The notes below the pieces were generated by a model, which saw only the letters and a program-made list of their open reading frames with translations, had not been told where the DNA came from and did no database searches. This document shows positions 13,606 through 21,403 of a stretch of DNA of 32,044 nucleotides, piece by piece. The DNA comes from a virus. The stretch is taken from positions 1 to 32,044 of the IMG/VR virus record IMGVR_UViG_3300042887_001097, one strand, 5' to 3'. The stretch's first letter is position 1; each line of letters starts with the position of its first letter. Made by a program: the position numbers and the translations under genes.

Positions 13606-15988
13606 CAGCGATGCCTTGTATGAATTTGGAGACCAATACACGATTCACCGCTTTCTTTTTATTCATTTTGGCGAATGCTGATGCCAATTTTTTAGTGGTG
13701 TATTTGCCATCAATTTCCAATTCATCTTCTTCGGTTTTCAAATCTTCGCCACCAGAAATCAGGAAGAACGAATTGAAACCCTTAGAATGAGATATCAAAA
13801 ACTTTTCACTTTTGAAACGCTTCTGTATCTCTTTCGTCTTTGCGTCCCATTCATAATAGTTTTTGTTATGAATATCTTGCAAAGTCAAACCATCTTCAAA
13901 TACAAACTTACTCTGTAAGGCATTCTTGGTATAACCACGAGATTGGCTATTCACAATAAAGAAACCAAATACTTTAGCACCAGTTACTTTACGGAACCAA
14001 TCCAAAATCAATTCATTCATGGCTTGATAAGTTGTGCCAAGTTTTTCTTGGTATTTGTTTGCTTTATCAACAACAAAATAATTCTTATCAGAATACCCAA
14101 AAGTATATCTACGCAATTTAGTTACTACTTTACCAGAATGGTCGGTATAAGTTTCATACTTAAATGAGACATTTGCTCTATCAGCATCACCGTCATGCAC
14201 AAGCACTAAACTACACAAATCTAGGTTATGTTTGCGTTTGAAGTTTTTCATCACTTCAGCTGTAGCAACCAAAGCCTGTGTCATTGGTGTATTAGACAAT
14301 GATTCAGTATCAGCTCTAGGCACATCTGTTCTACGATAACGACCGCCTTCATATGATTCTTTCACAAGCAACATATTTTTAAGCGCTCTGGTAAATTCAG
14401 CATTAGTCATTTGTGAATTGAGATACTCACGCAAACGAACGGTACCAAAATCAATTAGACCTTCTGCTTCTTCAAAGCATTTGTAATACTCATTTGTATA
14501 ATTTACACCATGTTTATTAATGTCAATCATGTGTGTTGCACCACAGTCACCAAAACCATAAACAATAAATGGAATGTTTACTTTACGGCAGAACATTGAA
14601 AGAACCAAAATCTGTTCAATCGAACCTGCCATATTGTCTGACATAGAACCAGATTTGTCAAGCAACAAAACAAGACCGTGATTCTTACCTTTTGGTGTCA
14701 TCATCACTTTGCGGAAAATATTATCATCAAACTTGTAAGTAGAAAGTTTATTGATATCAATATCGCCAGTATCAGATAACTTGGACTTACTAAATGATTT
14801 GGCAGCCTTACGCATTTCAAATTCTTTAGCAAGTAAACCAATGTAGCGCTCATTCTTACGCTTGAATTCATTCAATAACTCTGTTGCTTTATTTGGTGGC
14901 ATCCACTTTTCTGTAACTGCCTTGTTATAGAATTCAGTAAATAAATCATGCACACGATTAGCAGGTGTAATGATGTTCTTCAAAATTGGTTTAGGAATAT
15001 TTACATACTCATATTCTTTACACTTTTCATCCAAAAGCATTGATTCATTTTGACGGAAGCTGTCATCAGTTTCACAATTAGGTGCAAACTGGTCTTGCCA
15101 AGATTCATTCGAATCCTTGTATGAATCAATTTTAGAACCATCTTTTTCTCTACCATCTACAGCGTCACCATTTTGTTCTTGGTTACCAGATTTAGATTCT
15201 TGCTTGTCAGTAGCTTCACCGTTGGCATCACCATCATTATTCTCATCAGGTTTTTCATTTGATTCTTTACCATTATCACCTGATTTAGATTCAATATCTG
15301 ATTCTTCACCGTCATCATCTTCTTCATCATCTAAATCGAATTCGGTGTCCATGTCATAATCACCTGAACCATCTTCTAGGTAATCGAAAGATTCAAAATC
15401 AGACATACGCATTTCCATTTGTTCATCTTTGGAGTATGCATAGATTTCATCAGTAAGTTTTACAACATCTTCCCAAGTTTCTACTGCCTGAGCTTTCTTA
15501 ACCATAATTTCTTCTTGTGCAGAGAAATTAATCCAAGTGGCAGTCCATTGTGATTTGCTGAATAGATTAAGGCGGTCAACAAAAGGCAAGGTGTTTACAT
15601 CACGACCTTTGATACCAAAGAAATCACGGACAGATAATTCTTGGTATGCAAGTTTAAATGCCGTTGCAAGGCCAGGATATTTCCGTTTTACTTTTTTCTC
15701 AATACGAGCATCTTCAACTACATTCAAAAATGATTTGTAGTTTTGTGGTTTAGATTTGTCAACAACGGCATCATGCCAACCTGAAGCAGGTGTATAGAGA
15801 GCATGGCCAACTTCGTGACCGCAGAGCAGGTCGTAAATAACGCCTGTCATATTTTGCCATATTGGGAGATATAAAACACGATTTTGTGGGTCGAATCGTG
15901 CTGTTGAAATCTTTTGGTGTTGCACCGTAAGATTTTCGGTTGCCATTAGTTTGGCTAATTGTGATTTTTGTTCGGCAGTAAAATTCAT
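13601..15988 (-). CDS. Zinc-protease-like plus VWA domain protein (CobT-like partner of the AAA+ ATPase)
   Basis: 795 residues. The N-terminal domain has CGHEVGHALYTP (H58, E59, H62), a zinc-metallopeptidase motif, followed by NVVEDARIE (about 89-97) with a likely third ligand. Residues about 205-310 are an acidic, low-complexity Asp/Glu/Ser/Asn linker. From about 420 a von Willebrand A domain begins, with MIDAS DKSGS at 444-448, a conserved Thr in LSNTPMTQAL and LVLVHDGDAD. CobT and MoxR-linked VWA proteins have acidic linkers of this type. I infer that the AAA+ ATPase docks on the VWA domain and the zinc domain processes or unfolds a target. It has its own copy of the promoter module. Confidence 0.88.
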   Translation of the reverse strand: MNFTAEQKSQLAKLMATENLTVQHQKISTARFDPQNRVLYLPIWQNMTGVIYDLLCGHEVGHALYTPASGWHDAVVDKSKPQNYKSFLNVVEDARIEKKVKRKYPGLATAFKLAYQELSVRDFFGIKGRDVNTLPFVDRLNLFSKSQWTATWINFSAQEEIMVKKAQAVETWEDVVKLTDEIYAYSKDEQMEMRMSDFESFDYLEDGSGDYDMDTEFDLDDEEDDDGEESDIESKSGDNGKESNEKPDENNDGDANGEATDKQESKSGNQEQNGDAVDGREKDGSKIDSYKDSNESWQDQFAPNCETDDSFRQNESMLLDEKCKEYEYVNIPKPILKNIITPANRVHDLFTEFYNKAVTEKWMPPNKATELLNEFKRKNERYIGLLAKEFEMRKAAKSFSKSKLSDTGDIDINKLSTYKFDDNIFRKVMMTPKGKNHGLVLLLDKSGSMSDNMAGSIEQILVLSMFCRKVNIPFIVYGFGDCGATHMIDINKHGVNYTNEYYKCFEEAEGLIDFGTVRLREYLNSQMTNAEFTRALKNMLLVKESYEGGRYRRTDVPRADTESLSNTPMTQALVATAEVMKNFKRKHNLDLCSLVLVHDGDADRANVSFKYETYTDHSGKVVTKLRRYTFGYSDKNYFVVDKANKYQEKLGTTYQAMNELILDWFRKVTGAKVFGFFIVNSQSRGYTKNALQSKFVFEDGLTLQDIHNKNYYEWDAKTKEIQKRFKSEKFLISHSKGFNSFFLISGGEDLKTEEDELEIDGKYTTKKLASAFAKMNKKKAVNRVLVSKFIQGIAA

Positions 15989-15995
15989 GTAATTG

Positions 15996-16078
15996 TCCTA
16001 TTTACCATTTATACTACCATTATATCATTATTTAGAGGGATTGTCAAGCCTCGCTGTTGTATGGAAACAACAGTCAGG
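15996..16078 (-). repeat. Promoter module, copy B (upstream of the protease/VWA gene)
   Basis: Matches copy A at 13524-13605: CCTGA, hairpin (CTGTTGT-TTCCAT-ACAACAG, seven pairs), GAGGCTTGACAA, TGATATAATGGTAGTATAAA, AGGA. The spacer bases between the -35 and TGATATAAT differ from copy A, yet a shorter inverted repeat around the -35 (GAGG...CCTC) remains at the same place. Confidence 0.85.
16019..16047 (-). promoter_or_regulatory. Consensus sigma-70 promoter for the protease/VWA gene
   Basis: TTGACA at 16047-16042, 17 bases, TATAAT at 16024-16019: perfect. Just downstream TATAAATG resembles the late octamer TATAAATA at seven of eight bases. The ATG at 15988 is 31 bases on. Confidence 0.88.
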
Positions 16079-16099
16079 AACTCAATGGATATAAAGGGA

Positions 16100-16169
16100 T
16101 GGAGCGGTGGCTTAGATTCGCACTAAGGGAGTAAGTTGGACACCTACTCTGGTTCTATTCCCCGACCGC
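16100..16169 (-). tRNA. Degenerate tRNA-Gly(TCC)-like element
   Basis: 70 bases ending in an encoded CCA. Acceptor GCGGTCG pairs with CCACCGC except one C-C; T-stem CTTAG/CTAAG is perfect around TGCGAAT; the anticodon stem GTAGG/CTTAC has one G-T wobble and a seven-base loop TGTCCAA with anticodon TCC (glycine). Oddities: only 15 bases lie between acceptor and anticodon stems, so the D-arm is stunted; position 33 is G instead of T; position 55 is G instead of T; the variable region is three bases. It could be a decayed tRNA, a specialised one or a tRNA mimic. The promoter directly upstream argues it is transcribed. Confidence 0.6.
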
Positions 16170-16178
16170 ATTAAGGAC

Positions 16179-16207
16179 ATATTACACTATTACTTATGCT
16201 TTGTCAA
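16179..16207 (-). promoter_or_regulatory. Promoter of the tRNA-like element
   Basis: TTGACA (16207-16202), 17 bases, TAATAT (16184-16179). Perfect -35 in the local GCTTGACAAA context, four matches in the -10. Transcription should begin near 16172, two or three bases before the tRNA's 5' end. It overlaps the end of the DruA-like gene's intergenic space. Confidence 0.55.
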
Positions 16208-16213
16208 GCGTTT

Positions 16214-17494
16214 TTAACGACCAACTTGGCAAAGATATTTCTCTTTCGCCTGTTCCCATGTCAACACGGTAAGGTCGTCATAGAAAAGGGTATCATTATT
16301 GTTGCGTTGTTTCTTTACTAATTGCTTGATACGAGGTTTGGCATGTTTTGTTTTCCAAATCTCGGTCAATGCTGAAACGCTGGTATCAAATGATTTTACC
16401 AACTGTTCATCACCAATTCGTTTATTCAAATAATCAATTGAATTATCATACAAAGGTGACCAATAAATTCCACGAGCATGGTCGGTACGAATAATTTCTT
16501 TTGGTATACTCAACTTGCTATATGTAAATTGTAATGAACGATTCTTATGGTCACGCTTATGTGGTTGACCTGATGGTTTCTTCGCAACATACCATTCAAA
16601 ATACTTTCGTGTATGGTTTACTTTCAACCAATCACGAATCATATACCGAGTTTTTCTTTCAGGTTCAAATGATACTGAGCCTGCGGTGAAGCCCATTTTC
16701 TGCCAATGGTCTAAGTTATCATACTGAGACAACCCATCAGCCTTGGTTCTACCATATAATGATGTTGTTGTTACCGAAACAAGTGTATCACCATACAATT
16801 TTTTCCACAATTCTTGCACAGGGTCGGCAAGGCATAACAATGCTAACAATTTACCACCAACATAATTAAAACCAAGTGGTTGCAATGGCACGATTGTAGA
16901 ACCAATTGCAGTATGGTTAATCATATTGCCTTGTGTTTTTAATTCTCTAGGCCAACCAATGTGATTGTCTCGTGGTGTTAGGTCTAAGAAGTCAGATGAA
17001 ATACAAATAACACCAAGATATTTCTTTGTTACCTTATCACGAATGACAAAGTTTAAATTGCGACCAATATTAGAATTGTTTTTCATTGTGGAAGAAAAGG
17101 TACGAATACAATTCCACAACTCTGGTAATTCTTTCTCTTTATTGGTATACAACATCTCTGGTTCTAATGCCAGATAATCGTCAGGTGTATTTGGTACCCA
17201 AAAGTTTGATTTAATTTCAGCAATGGCTTTGCGTTGACCTTCATCTTCTAATACAAGTTTCTCACCTTCCCACAAATCATTTACTACAATAGATGGATAT
17301 TTTTCTTGGACTTCACACCACTTTTGGTAGAGTGTGTATTCTTTTACATCCATTTGCGAAACATACTTCAGGTCTGTAATGACCTGTTCACGCAATTCAT
17401 CTTCTGTAAATTGTAATGTAGGAAGTGGTGTTTGTTCTTGCCACTTTTGCCATTGCGTTTCTACATCATCTTTAGGGTCAAAACTGTATGCCAT
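16214..17494 (-). CDS. DruA/DUF4338-like protein
   Basis: 426 residues. The N-terminal 120 residues are helical and not recognised. The core (about 125-280) resembles DUF4338, the domain of Druantia protein DruA: YLGVICISSDFLDLTPRDNH then IGW, MINHTAIGSTIVPLQPLGFN, YVGGKLLALL, LVSVTTTSLYG, and LDHWQKMGFTAGSVSF. The C-terminus is basic. DruA belongs to a bacterial antiphage system but related proteins also occur alone in phages, so defence, counter-defence or a DNA-handling role are all open. It begins with a TAATG overlap on the deformylase gene. I am fairly sure of a similarity of pattern, less sure of family membership. Confidence 0.6.
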   Translation of the reverse strand: MAYSFDPKDDVETQWQKWQEQTPLPTLQFTEDELREQVITDLKYVSQMDVKEYTLYQKWCEVQEKYPSIVVNDLWEGEKLVLEDEGQRKAIAEIKSNFWVPNTPDDYLALEPEMLYTNKEKELPELWNCIRTFSSTMKNNSNIGRNLNFVIRDKVTKKYLGVICISSDFLDLTPRDNHIGWPRELKTQGNMINHTAIGSTIVPLQPLGFNYVGGKLLALLCLADPVQELWKKLYGDTLVSVTTTSLYGRTKADGLSQYDNLDHWQKMGFTAGSVSFEPERKTRYMIRDWLKVNHTRKYFEWYVAKKPSGQPHKRDHKNRSLQFTYSKLSIPKEIIRTDHARGIYWSPLYDNSIDYLNKRIGDEQLVKSFDTSVSALTEIWKTKHAKPRIKQLVKKQRNNNDTLFYDDLTVLTWEQAKEKYLCQVGR

Positions 17495-18069
17495 TATTTT
17501 TTCTTTTGATTACGAATCACTTTTTTCATTAACTTATCCTGTTTCTTTCTTGCCATTTGTAACGCAACAGGACCAACATACTCAACAAACTTCTTACCAT
17601 TCATATGGTCTAACTCATGTAAGAAACATCTGGCAGATAAACCTTCTAGCATTGTCTGTTGAACCTGCCCGTTCTCATCGGTAAATTCAACTTGTATTGA
17701 ATTTGGTCTATCTATTTTAAGATATAAACCAGGGAAAGAGAGGCAACCTTCATCTGCTTTTATCATTCCTGCCGAGGTACCAATCAGTTTTGGATTAATA
17801 CATGCCAATTGAAACTCATCGGTGCCAATAATAAAAACTCTTTCAAAGATGCCACATTGATTTGCTGAGAGACCAATACCACCATAAAGTTTCATGGTAA
17901 GTTTCAATCGCTTAATTAAATTTGTCATTACAGGACTTGGTAATGCACCTTTATATTCAGGTATTGGCATACGCAACATTGGATGGTTTTCATCATACAA
18001 TGGTAATGGTTCAATTTGCTTAGGCTCTACTATGCCTACGCCTGTGTCAATGGTTAAAATATCACTCAT
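17494..18069 (-). CDS. def: Peptide deformylase
   Basis: 191 residues. Removes the formyl group from the first Met of new proteins. All three motifs are present: GIGLSANQ (64-71, usually GxGLAAxQ), DEGCLSFPG (EGCLS 107-111) and the zinc-binding HELDHMNGKKF (H151, E152, H155). The N-terminal 20 residues are not typical, and the C-terminus is a basic helix of about 25 residues (ARKKQDKLMKKVIRNQKKK). Phage deformylases are known from cyanomyoviruses. The start overlaps the stop of the small gene upstream (ATGA). Confidence 0.95.
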   Translation of the reverse strand: MSDILTIDTGVGIVEPKQIEPLPLYDENHPMLRMPIPEYKGALPSPVMTNLIKRLKLTMKLYGGIGLSANQCGIFERVFIIGTDEFQLACINPKLIGTSAGMIKADEGCLSFPGLYLKIDRPNSIQVEFTDENGQVQQTMLEGLSARCFLHELDHMNGKKFVEYVGPVALQMARKKQDKLMKKVIRNQKKK

Positions 18070-18251
18070 GTTTTAAATACCCAATCTTCTGCAAAAACTT
18101 CAGCCTCTTGTTCTGAATTAAAAAATGCTTCATCCATAAATTCCGTATAAAAATCATACAATGTAACTCTATACGAATCTTTTCCTCTTGTCAATACTTT
18201 AGCAGTTCTATTGCCTTGTATAAATTCATGTAGTTCTAATTCTCTTGCCAT
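18066..18251 (-). CDS. Small paralogous protein 2 (EEAxxFAxxWVFK family)
   Basis: 61 residues from the ATG at 18251: MARELELHEFIQGNRTAKVL then TRGKDSYRVTLYDFYTEFMD and ending in EQEAEVFAEDWVFKT. The end resembles the next gene's (EEEAKKFAQGWVFK). The ATG used has AAGGA upstream and overlaps the previous stop by 16 bases; an ATG four codons earlier is also possible. Pattern: two or three beta strands, then an amphipathic helix. Function unknown. Confidence 0.65.
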   Translation of the reverse strand: MARELELHEFIQGNRTAKVLTRGKDSYRVTLYDFYTEFMDEAFFNSEQEAEVFAEDWVFKT

Positions 18252-18424
18252 TTGAACACCCATCCTTGTGCAAACTTTTTAGCTTCTTCTTCCGTACCAA
18301 ACCAAGCATTTTGGTGGTAGTCCGTTTCAGCTTCATACATGACTGTTTGAAATTGACCTTGTGTTGGCAAAATATCTACTGTTCGATTATGCCCATCAGT
18401 AATACGAATTTGACCTTCTATCAT
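18236..18424 (-). CDS. Small paralogous protein 1 (EEAxxFAxxWVFK family)
   Basis: 62 residues: MIEGQIRITDGHNRTVDILP, then a strand FQTVMYEAETDYHQNAWFGT, then EEEAKKFAQGWVFKWQEN. Paralogous to the following gene: both have T-V, Y-E/D, then A-F/W-F, E-E-A, F-A, W-V-F-K in register. Its start overlaps the gp46 stop (ATGA). The repeated ending suggests a small binding protein domain, but I do not recognise it. Confidence 0.68.
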   Translation of the reverse strand: MIEGQIRITDGHNRTVDILPTQGQFQTVMYEAETDYHQNAWFGTEEEAKKFAQGWVFKWQEN

Positions 18425-20133
18425 TTTACAATCCTCGAAAAGTTCTTCTCTTTAGCAAAGCGAATAACATTCATAAACTTATCTTGTAGTATATCGCCTT
18501 TATGAGAAATTACAAACAAATTAACACCCTCTAACATATGTAATATCTTCATCAATTCTTCCGTGCCATTGGCATCTAGGCTAGAATCAAATGTTTCATC
18601 AAGTATCAACAAATTGGTATTCGATGAATTCTTTAGTTTGGCAACAGCCCGCCATGTCAACATCAATGCCATATCAATACGCTGTTTCTCACCCTCAGAA
18701 AAGTTATTATAGGTAAACTCATCACGGTGCCTAGATTTAATTGTTTCTTTAAATGATTCATCCAAATTGAAGTTCACAAAGAAATCTAATGACGCTAAAT
18801 ACTTATTGACCAATTTGTTAATTACTGGCAAATACTGACGAACAATTTTTGTTTTAATGCCAGTATCTTTTAAGAGATTAGATGCTACTTCGTAATAAGT
18901 TTTTTCTTCTATTAGTTGTTTTAGGGATTCTTGTAATGTTCCTAACAACTCCTTTAGTTCTTTTAACTCTTGTTCTTCCTTTGTTGTTACTACCTTAGAT
19001 TCTTTTAGCTCATCAATCAATTTACGCACACGAGCAATCATCTTATTTGTTTCATTGATTGTTGTATTACAAGTAGCAATTTCAACTTGCTTCTTTTGAA
19101 GTTCTCTTTGCTTTTCTGCAATCTCATTTAACTTATCTTGCTCTGCCGTTAGTTTTTCTTCTAACTGTTGGAGACCGTGTTCGCACTCCGTAACTTTATT
19201 GGAGAGATTGGCAAGCTCTTCCTCTTTAAATTCCATGGCAATGGTTTGCCGACAGGTTGGACAATCGTCATGGTTCTGAAAGAAACTGATATCCTTTCGA
19301 AATTTGGATAAGTTGCTTTCAATTTGCGATTCAATTTTTGTAATCTTTTTGACCTTAGCCTCTGTTTCAATTTTACTTTCAACGACCAATTGCAGGTTGT
19401 CGACCTCAGCGGTAAGTGTGCTAACATTTCCCAATAAGCTGGATATGGTCTCACTATGAACCTGTATCTCACTTTCATATTCTTTTACCTTATCTTCATT
19501 GTTCTGCTTCAATTCTTCAATATGCTTTTTCTGCATATCGTGCTTCTGTGTAGCTAAATCAATCTCATGCTTCTTTTCTGCCACTAGGTCTTTATTGTTT
19601 GATAGTTTATCTTTTACCAAAGAATTCATGGTAGAAAAGATTTGAATATCTAATAAATCTTCAATGATGGCACGGCGGTCAGATGCCGATAACTGCATGA
19701 ATGGTGTGAACGAAGCAGAACCAAGAATTACAATCTGTGTAAATGATTTGTAATTTAGTTTAAGAATAAACTTCTCTAAGTATTCTTGGTAATCACGACT
19801 AGCTGCATCTTGGTTAACCAACACACCATCACAATAAATCTCAAATAGATTTGGTTTGATACCACGAACTACACGATAAGCTTTATTGTTGGTATCAAAC
19901 TCTACCTCAACAATACAATCTTTATTATTAATACTGTTTACAAGTTGTGGTTTGTTAATTGACCGAAATGGTTTGCCAAACAAGGCAAAACACAAGGCAT
20001 CAAGCATCGTGCTTTTACCAGAACCATTTTCACCTACAACCAGCGTATTGCTGTTATTAGACAGATTAACTTCTGTAAAATAATTGCCAGTGCTTAATAA
20101 GTTTTTCCATTTTAATTTACGAAATAGTATCAT
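18421..20133 (-). CDS. 46: Recombination nuclease subunit gp46 (Rad50/SbcC type)
   Basis: 570 residues (T4 gp46 is 560). SMC-like ATPase that works with gp47 to resect DNA ends in recombination-dependent replication and host DNA breakdown. Walker A is GENGSGKST (34-42). Long coiled coils flank the zinc hook DCPTCRQ (CPTC 291-294). The ABC signature is NFSEGEKQRIDMALML, and Walker B is NLLILDETFDSSLD. All parts are intact. It overlaps gp47 by four bases. Confidence 0.97.
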   Translation of the reverse strand: MILFRKLKWKNLLSTGNYFTEVNLSNNSNTLVVGENGSGKSTMLDALCFALFGKPFRSINKPQLVNSINNKDCIVEVEFDTNNKAYRVVRGIKPNLFEIYCDGVLVNQDAASRDYQEYLEKFILKLNYKSFTQIVILGSASFTPFMQLSASDRRAIIEDLLDIQIFSTMNSLVKDKLSNNKDLVAEKKHEIDLATQKHDMQKKHIEELKQNNEDKVKEYESEIQVHSETISSLLGNVSTLTAEVDNLQLVVESKIETEAKVKKITKIESQIESNLSKFRKDISFFQNHDDCPTCRQTIAMEFKEEELANLSNKVTECEHGLQQLEEKLTAEQDKLNEIAEKQRELQKKQVEIATCNTTINETNKMIARVRKLIDELKESKVVTTKEEQELKELKELLGTLQESLKQLIEEKTYYEVASNLLKDTGIKTKIVRQYLPVINKLVNKYLASLDFFVNFNLDESFKETIKSRHRDEFTYNNFSEGEKQRIDMALMLTWRAVAKLKNSSNTNLLILDETFDSSLDANGTEELMKILHMLEGVNLFVISHKGDILQDKFMNVIRFAKEKNFSRIVK

Positions 20134-21200
20134 TCAGCCACTTCTGTGTTTAGTGCCTCAACATATAGTTCACGCATAAGTAACTTTAACTTATCCGATT
20201 CAACATCTAATGTTAGGTTGTCAATATACTTTGAAAGTATAGTCATTGTATCTTCCGCTTGGTCAATGATATCTTGGTCGTTATCATTTAAAACATCACT
20301 AAAATCTTCAACAATAGACAAGTCAGCAATGCCTGCCTTATAAAGATTATCTGTTACATGGTCAAACAAGAAAGGATTTTGTTTGTTCAACACCACAACT
20401 TTCACATAGGTATCTTTAAGTGTATCGTATTGATACCCTTTCCAAAATTCAAAATCTTGTTGACCATCATCATATGTTACCTTGTTAAACATGGTAAATG
20501 GGTTACGAACAAATTCTAAGTGTCGTGTGTCTGTGTCAAATATATGAAAGCCTTTTGGGTCGTTGTAATCAGCCCATGTCATTTCATATGGCGTGCCAAC
20601 ATATACGATGTTGTAATCTGACGATTTATGGTGAAAATGGCCAGATAAAACAATATCATAATCTTTTAAAATGTTTTTGTCAATACCTATCTCTGAAACA
20701 TTACCTCTGTCCATTTCAAAACCTGCAATCTCAAAATGCCCAAAGGCAATCTGTGAGTTTGAATCTTTCATCTTTTCCAAAATATTTTTTTGGTTATCAT
20801 CACACATCCAAGGAACAACATCAACAGGAATGCCATCAAATTGAACTGTGGTAAACTTATCATAAACTTTAATGTTGGAGTATTCATTTAACAATAAAGC
20901 TGGCGAGTTTACTTCAAGTGTGTTCTTATAGGCAACATCGTGATTACCAATCAGAGTATGTAATTGAATATCTAATTCTTGGCACTTATCAAAAAAGTAT
21001 TTACGGGATAAGAATAGAGAATTGAAATTGATAAACTTTCGCCTATCAAACAAGTCACCCATCTGAAAAACAACTTTGATATTGTTTTCAATCAGATAGG
21101 GAAAAAATACTTCATCGTAAAACTTTTGGAAGTATTTGTGAAAATCTAACGAATCACCTCGAGCACCGAAGTGTGTATCACCCAATATGCATAATTTCAT
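20130..21200 (-). CDS. 47: Recombination nuclease subunit gp47 (Mre11/SbcD type)
   Basis: 356 residues (T4 gp47 is 339). Calcineurin-like nuclease with the metal-binding motifs LGDTHFGARG near the start, MGDLFDRRK, IGNHDVAYKN, and LSGHFHHKS; histidines and aspartates for two metals are all in place. It forms a complex with gp46. The start overlaps the DUF465 stop (ATGA). The C-terminal 100 residues are helical, suited to contact gp46. Confidence 0.97.
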   Translation of the reverse strand: MKLCILGDTHFGARGDSLDFHKYFQKFYDEVFFPYLIENNIKVVFQMGDLFDRRKFINFNSLFLSRKYFFDKCQELDIQLHTLIGNHDVAYKNTLEVNSPALLLNEYSNIKVYDKFTTVQFDGIPVDVVPWMCDDNQKNILEKMKDSNSQIAFGHFEIAGFEMDRGNVSEIGIDKNILKDYDIVLSGHFHHKSSDYNIVYVGTPYEMTWADYNDPKGFHIFDTDTRHLEFVRNPFTMFNKVTYDDGQQDFEFWKGYQYDTLKDTYVKVVVLNKQNPFLFDHVTDNLYKAGIADLSIVEDFSDVLNDNDQDIIDQAEDTMTILSKYIDNLTLDVESDKLKLLMRELYVEALNTEVAE

Positions 21201-21376
21201 TGTATTTGATTTTTGAAACCTTCTATTTCATCCTTCAGTTTGAGTTTTTTCTTTTTTAGAATTGCGATAGTTGCACAATTGCCATGATGTGATTCTTCTT
21301 CAACAATTTGTTTGTCCAACTTATCATGCAAATCTTGTAGGTGTTTAATGTGATGCTCTATTTTTAATCTATCCAT
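21197..21376 (-). CDS. DUF465 (YdcH-like) small protein, 59 aa
   Basis: MDRLKIEHHIKHLQDLHDKL, then DKQIVEEESHHGNCATIAIL and LKKKKLKLKDEIEGFKNQ. The hairpin of two helices with a K-rich LKKKKLKLKDEI is the signature of the DUF465/YdcH family (55-75 residues). AAGGAG lies upstream. Its function is unknown in bacteria and phages. A perfect promoter (21375-21403) has its -10 overlapping this ATG. The gene is coupled to gp47 by an ATGA overlap. Confidence 0.85.
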   Translation of the reverse strand: MDRLKIEHHIKHLQDLHDKLDKQIVEEESHHGNCATIAILKKKKLKLKDEIEGFKNQIQ

Positions 21377-21403
21377 TATAACTCCTTTTTATTGTTATGT
21401 CAA
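21375..21403 (-). promoter_or_regulatory. Consensus sigma-70 promoter lying over the gp55 stop and the DUF465 start
   Basis: TTGACA (21403-21398) contains the gp55 stop TGA; TATAAT (21380-21375) shares its last two bases with the DUF465 ATG; the spacer is 17 and holds the AAGGAG ribosome site. Initiation would be about 21368, inside the DUF465 gene, so such a transcript would serve gp47 and gp46 and not DUF465. Confidence 0.6.

Noticed and set aside
15060-15380. Repeats in the protease/VWA gene
   Set aside because: Low-complexity Asp/Glu/Ser/Asn coding, not tandem DNA repeats.
16103-16169. tRNA on the plus strand at the same place (GGTTCTATTCC)
   Set aside because: Only the acceptor pairs; the T-stem does not. 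The minus strand gives three arms and CCA.
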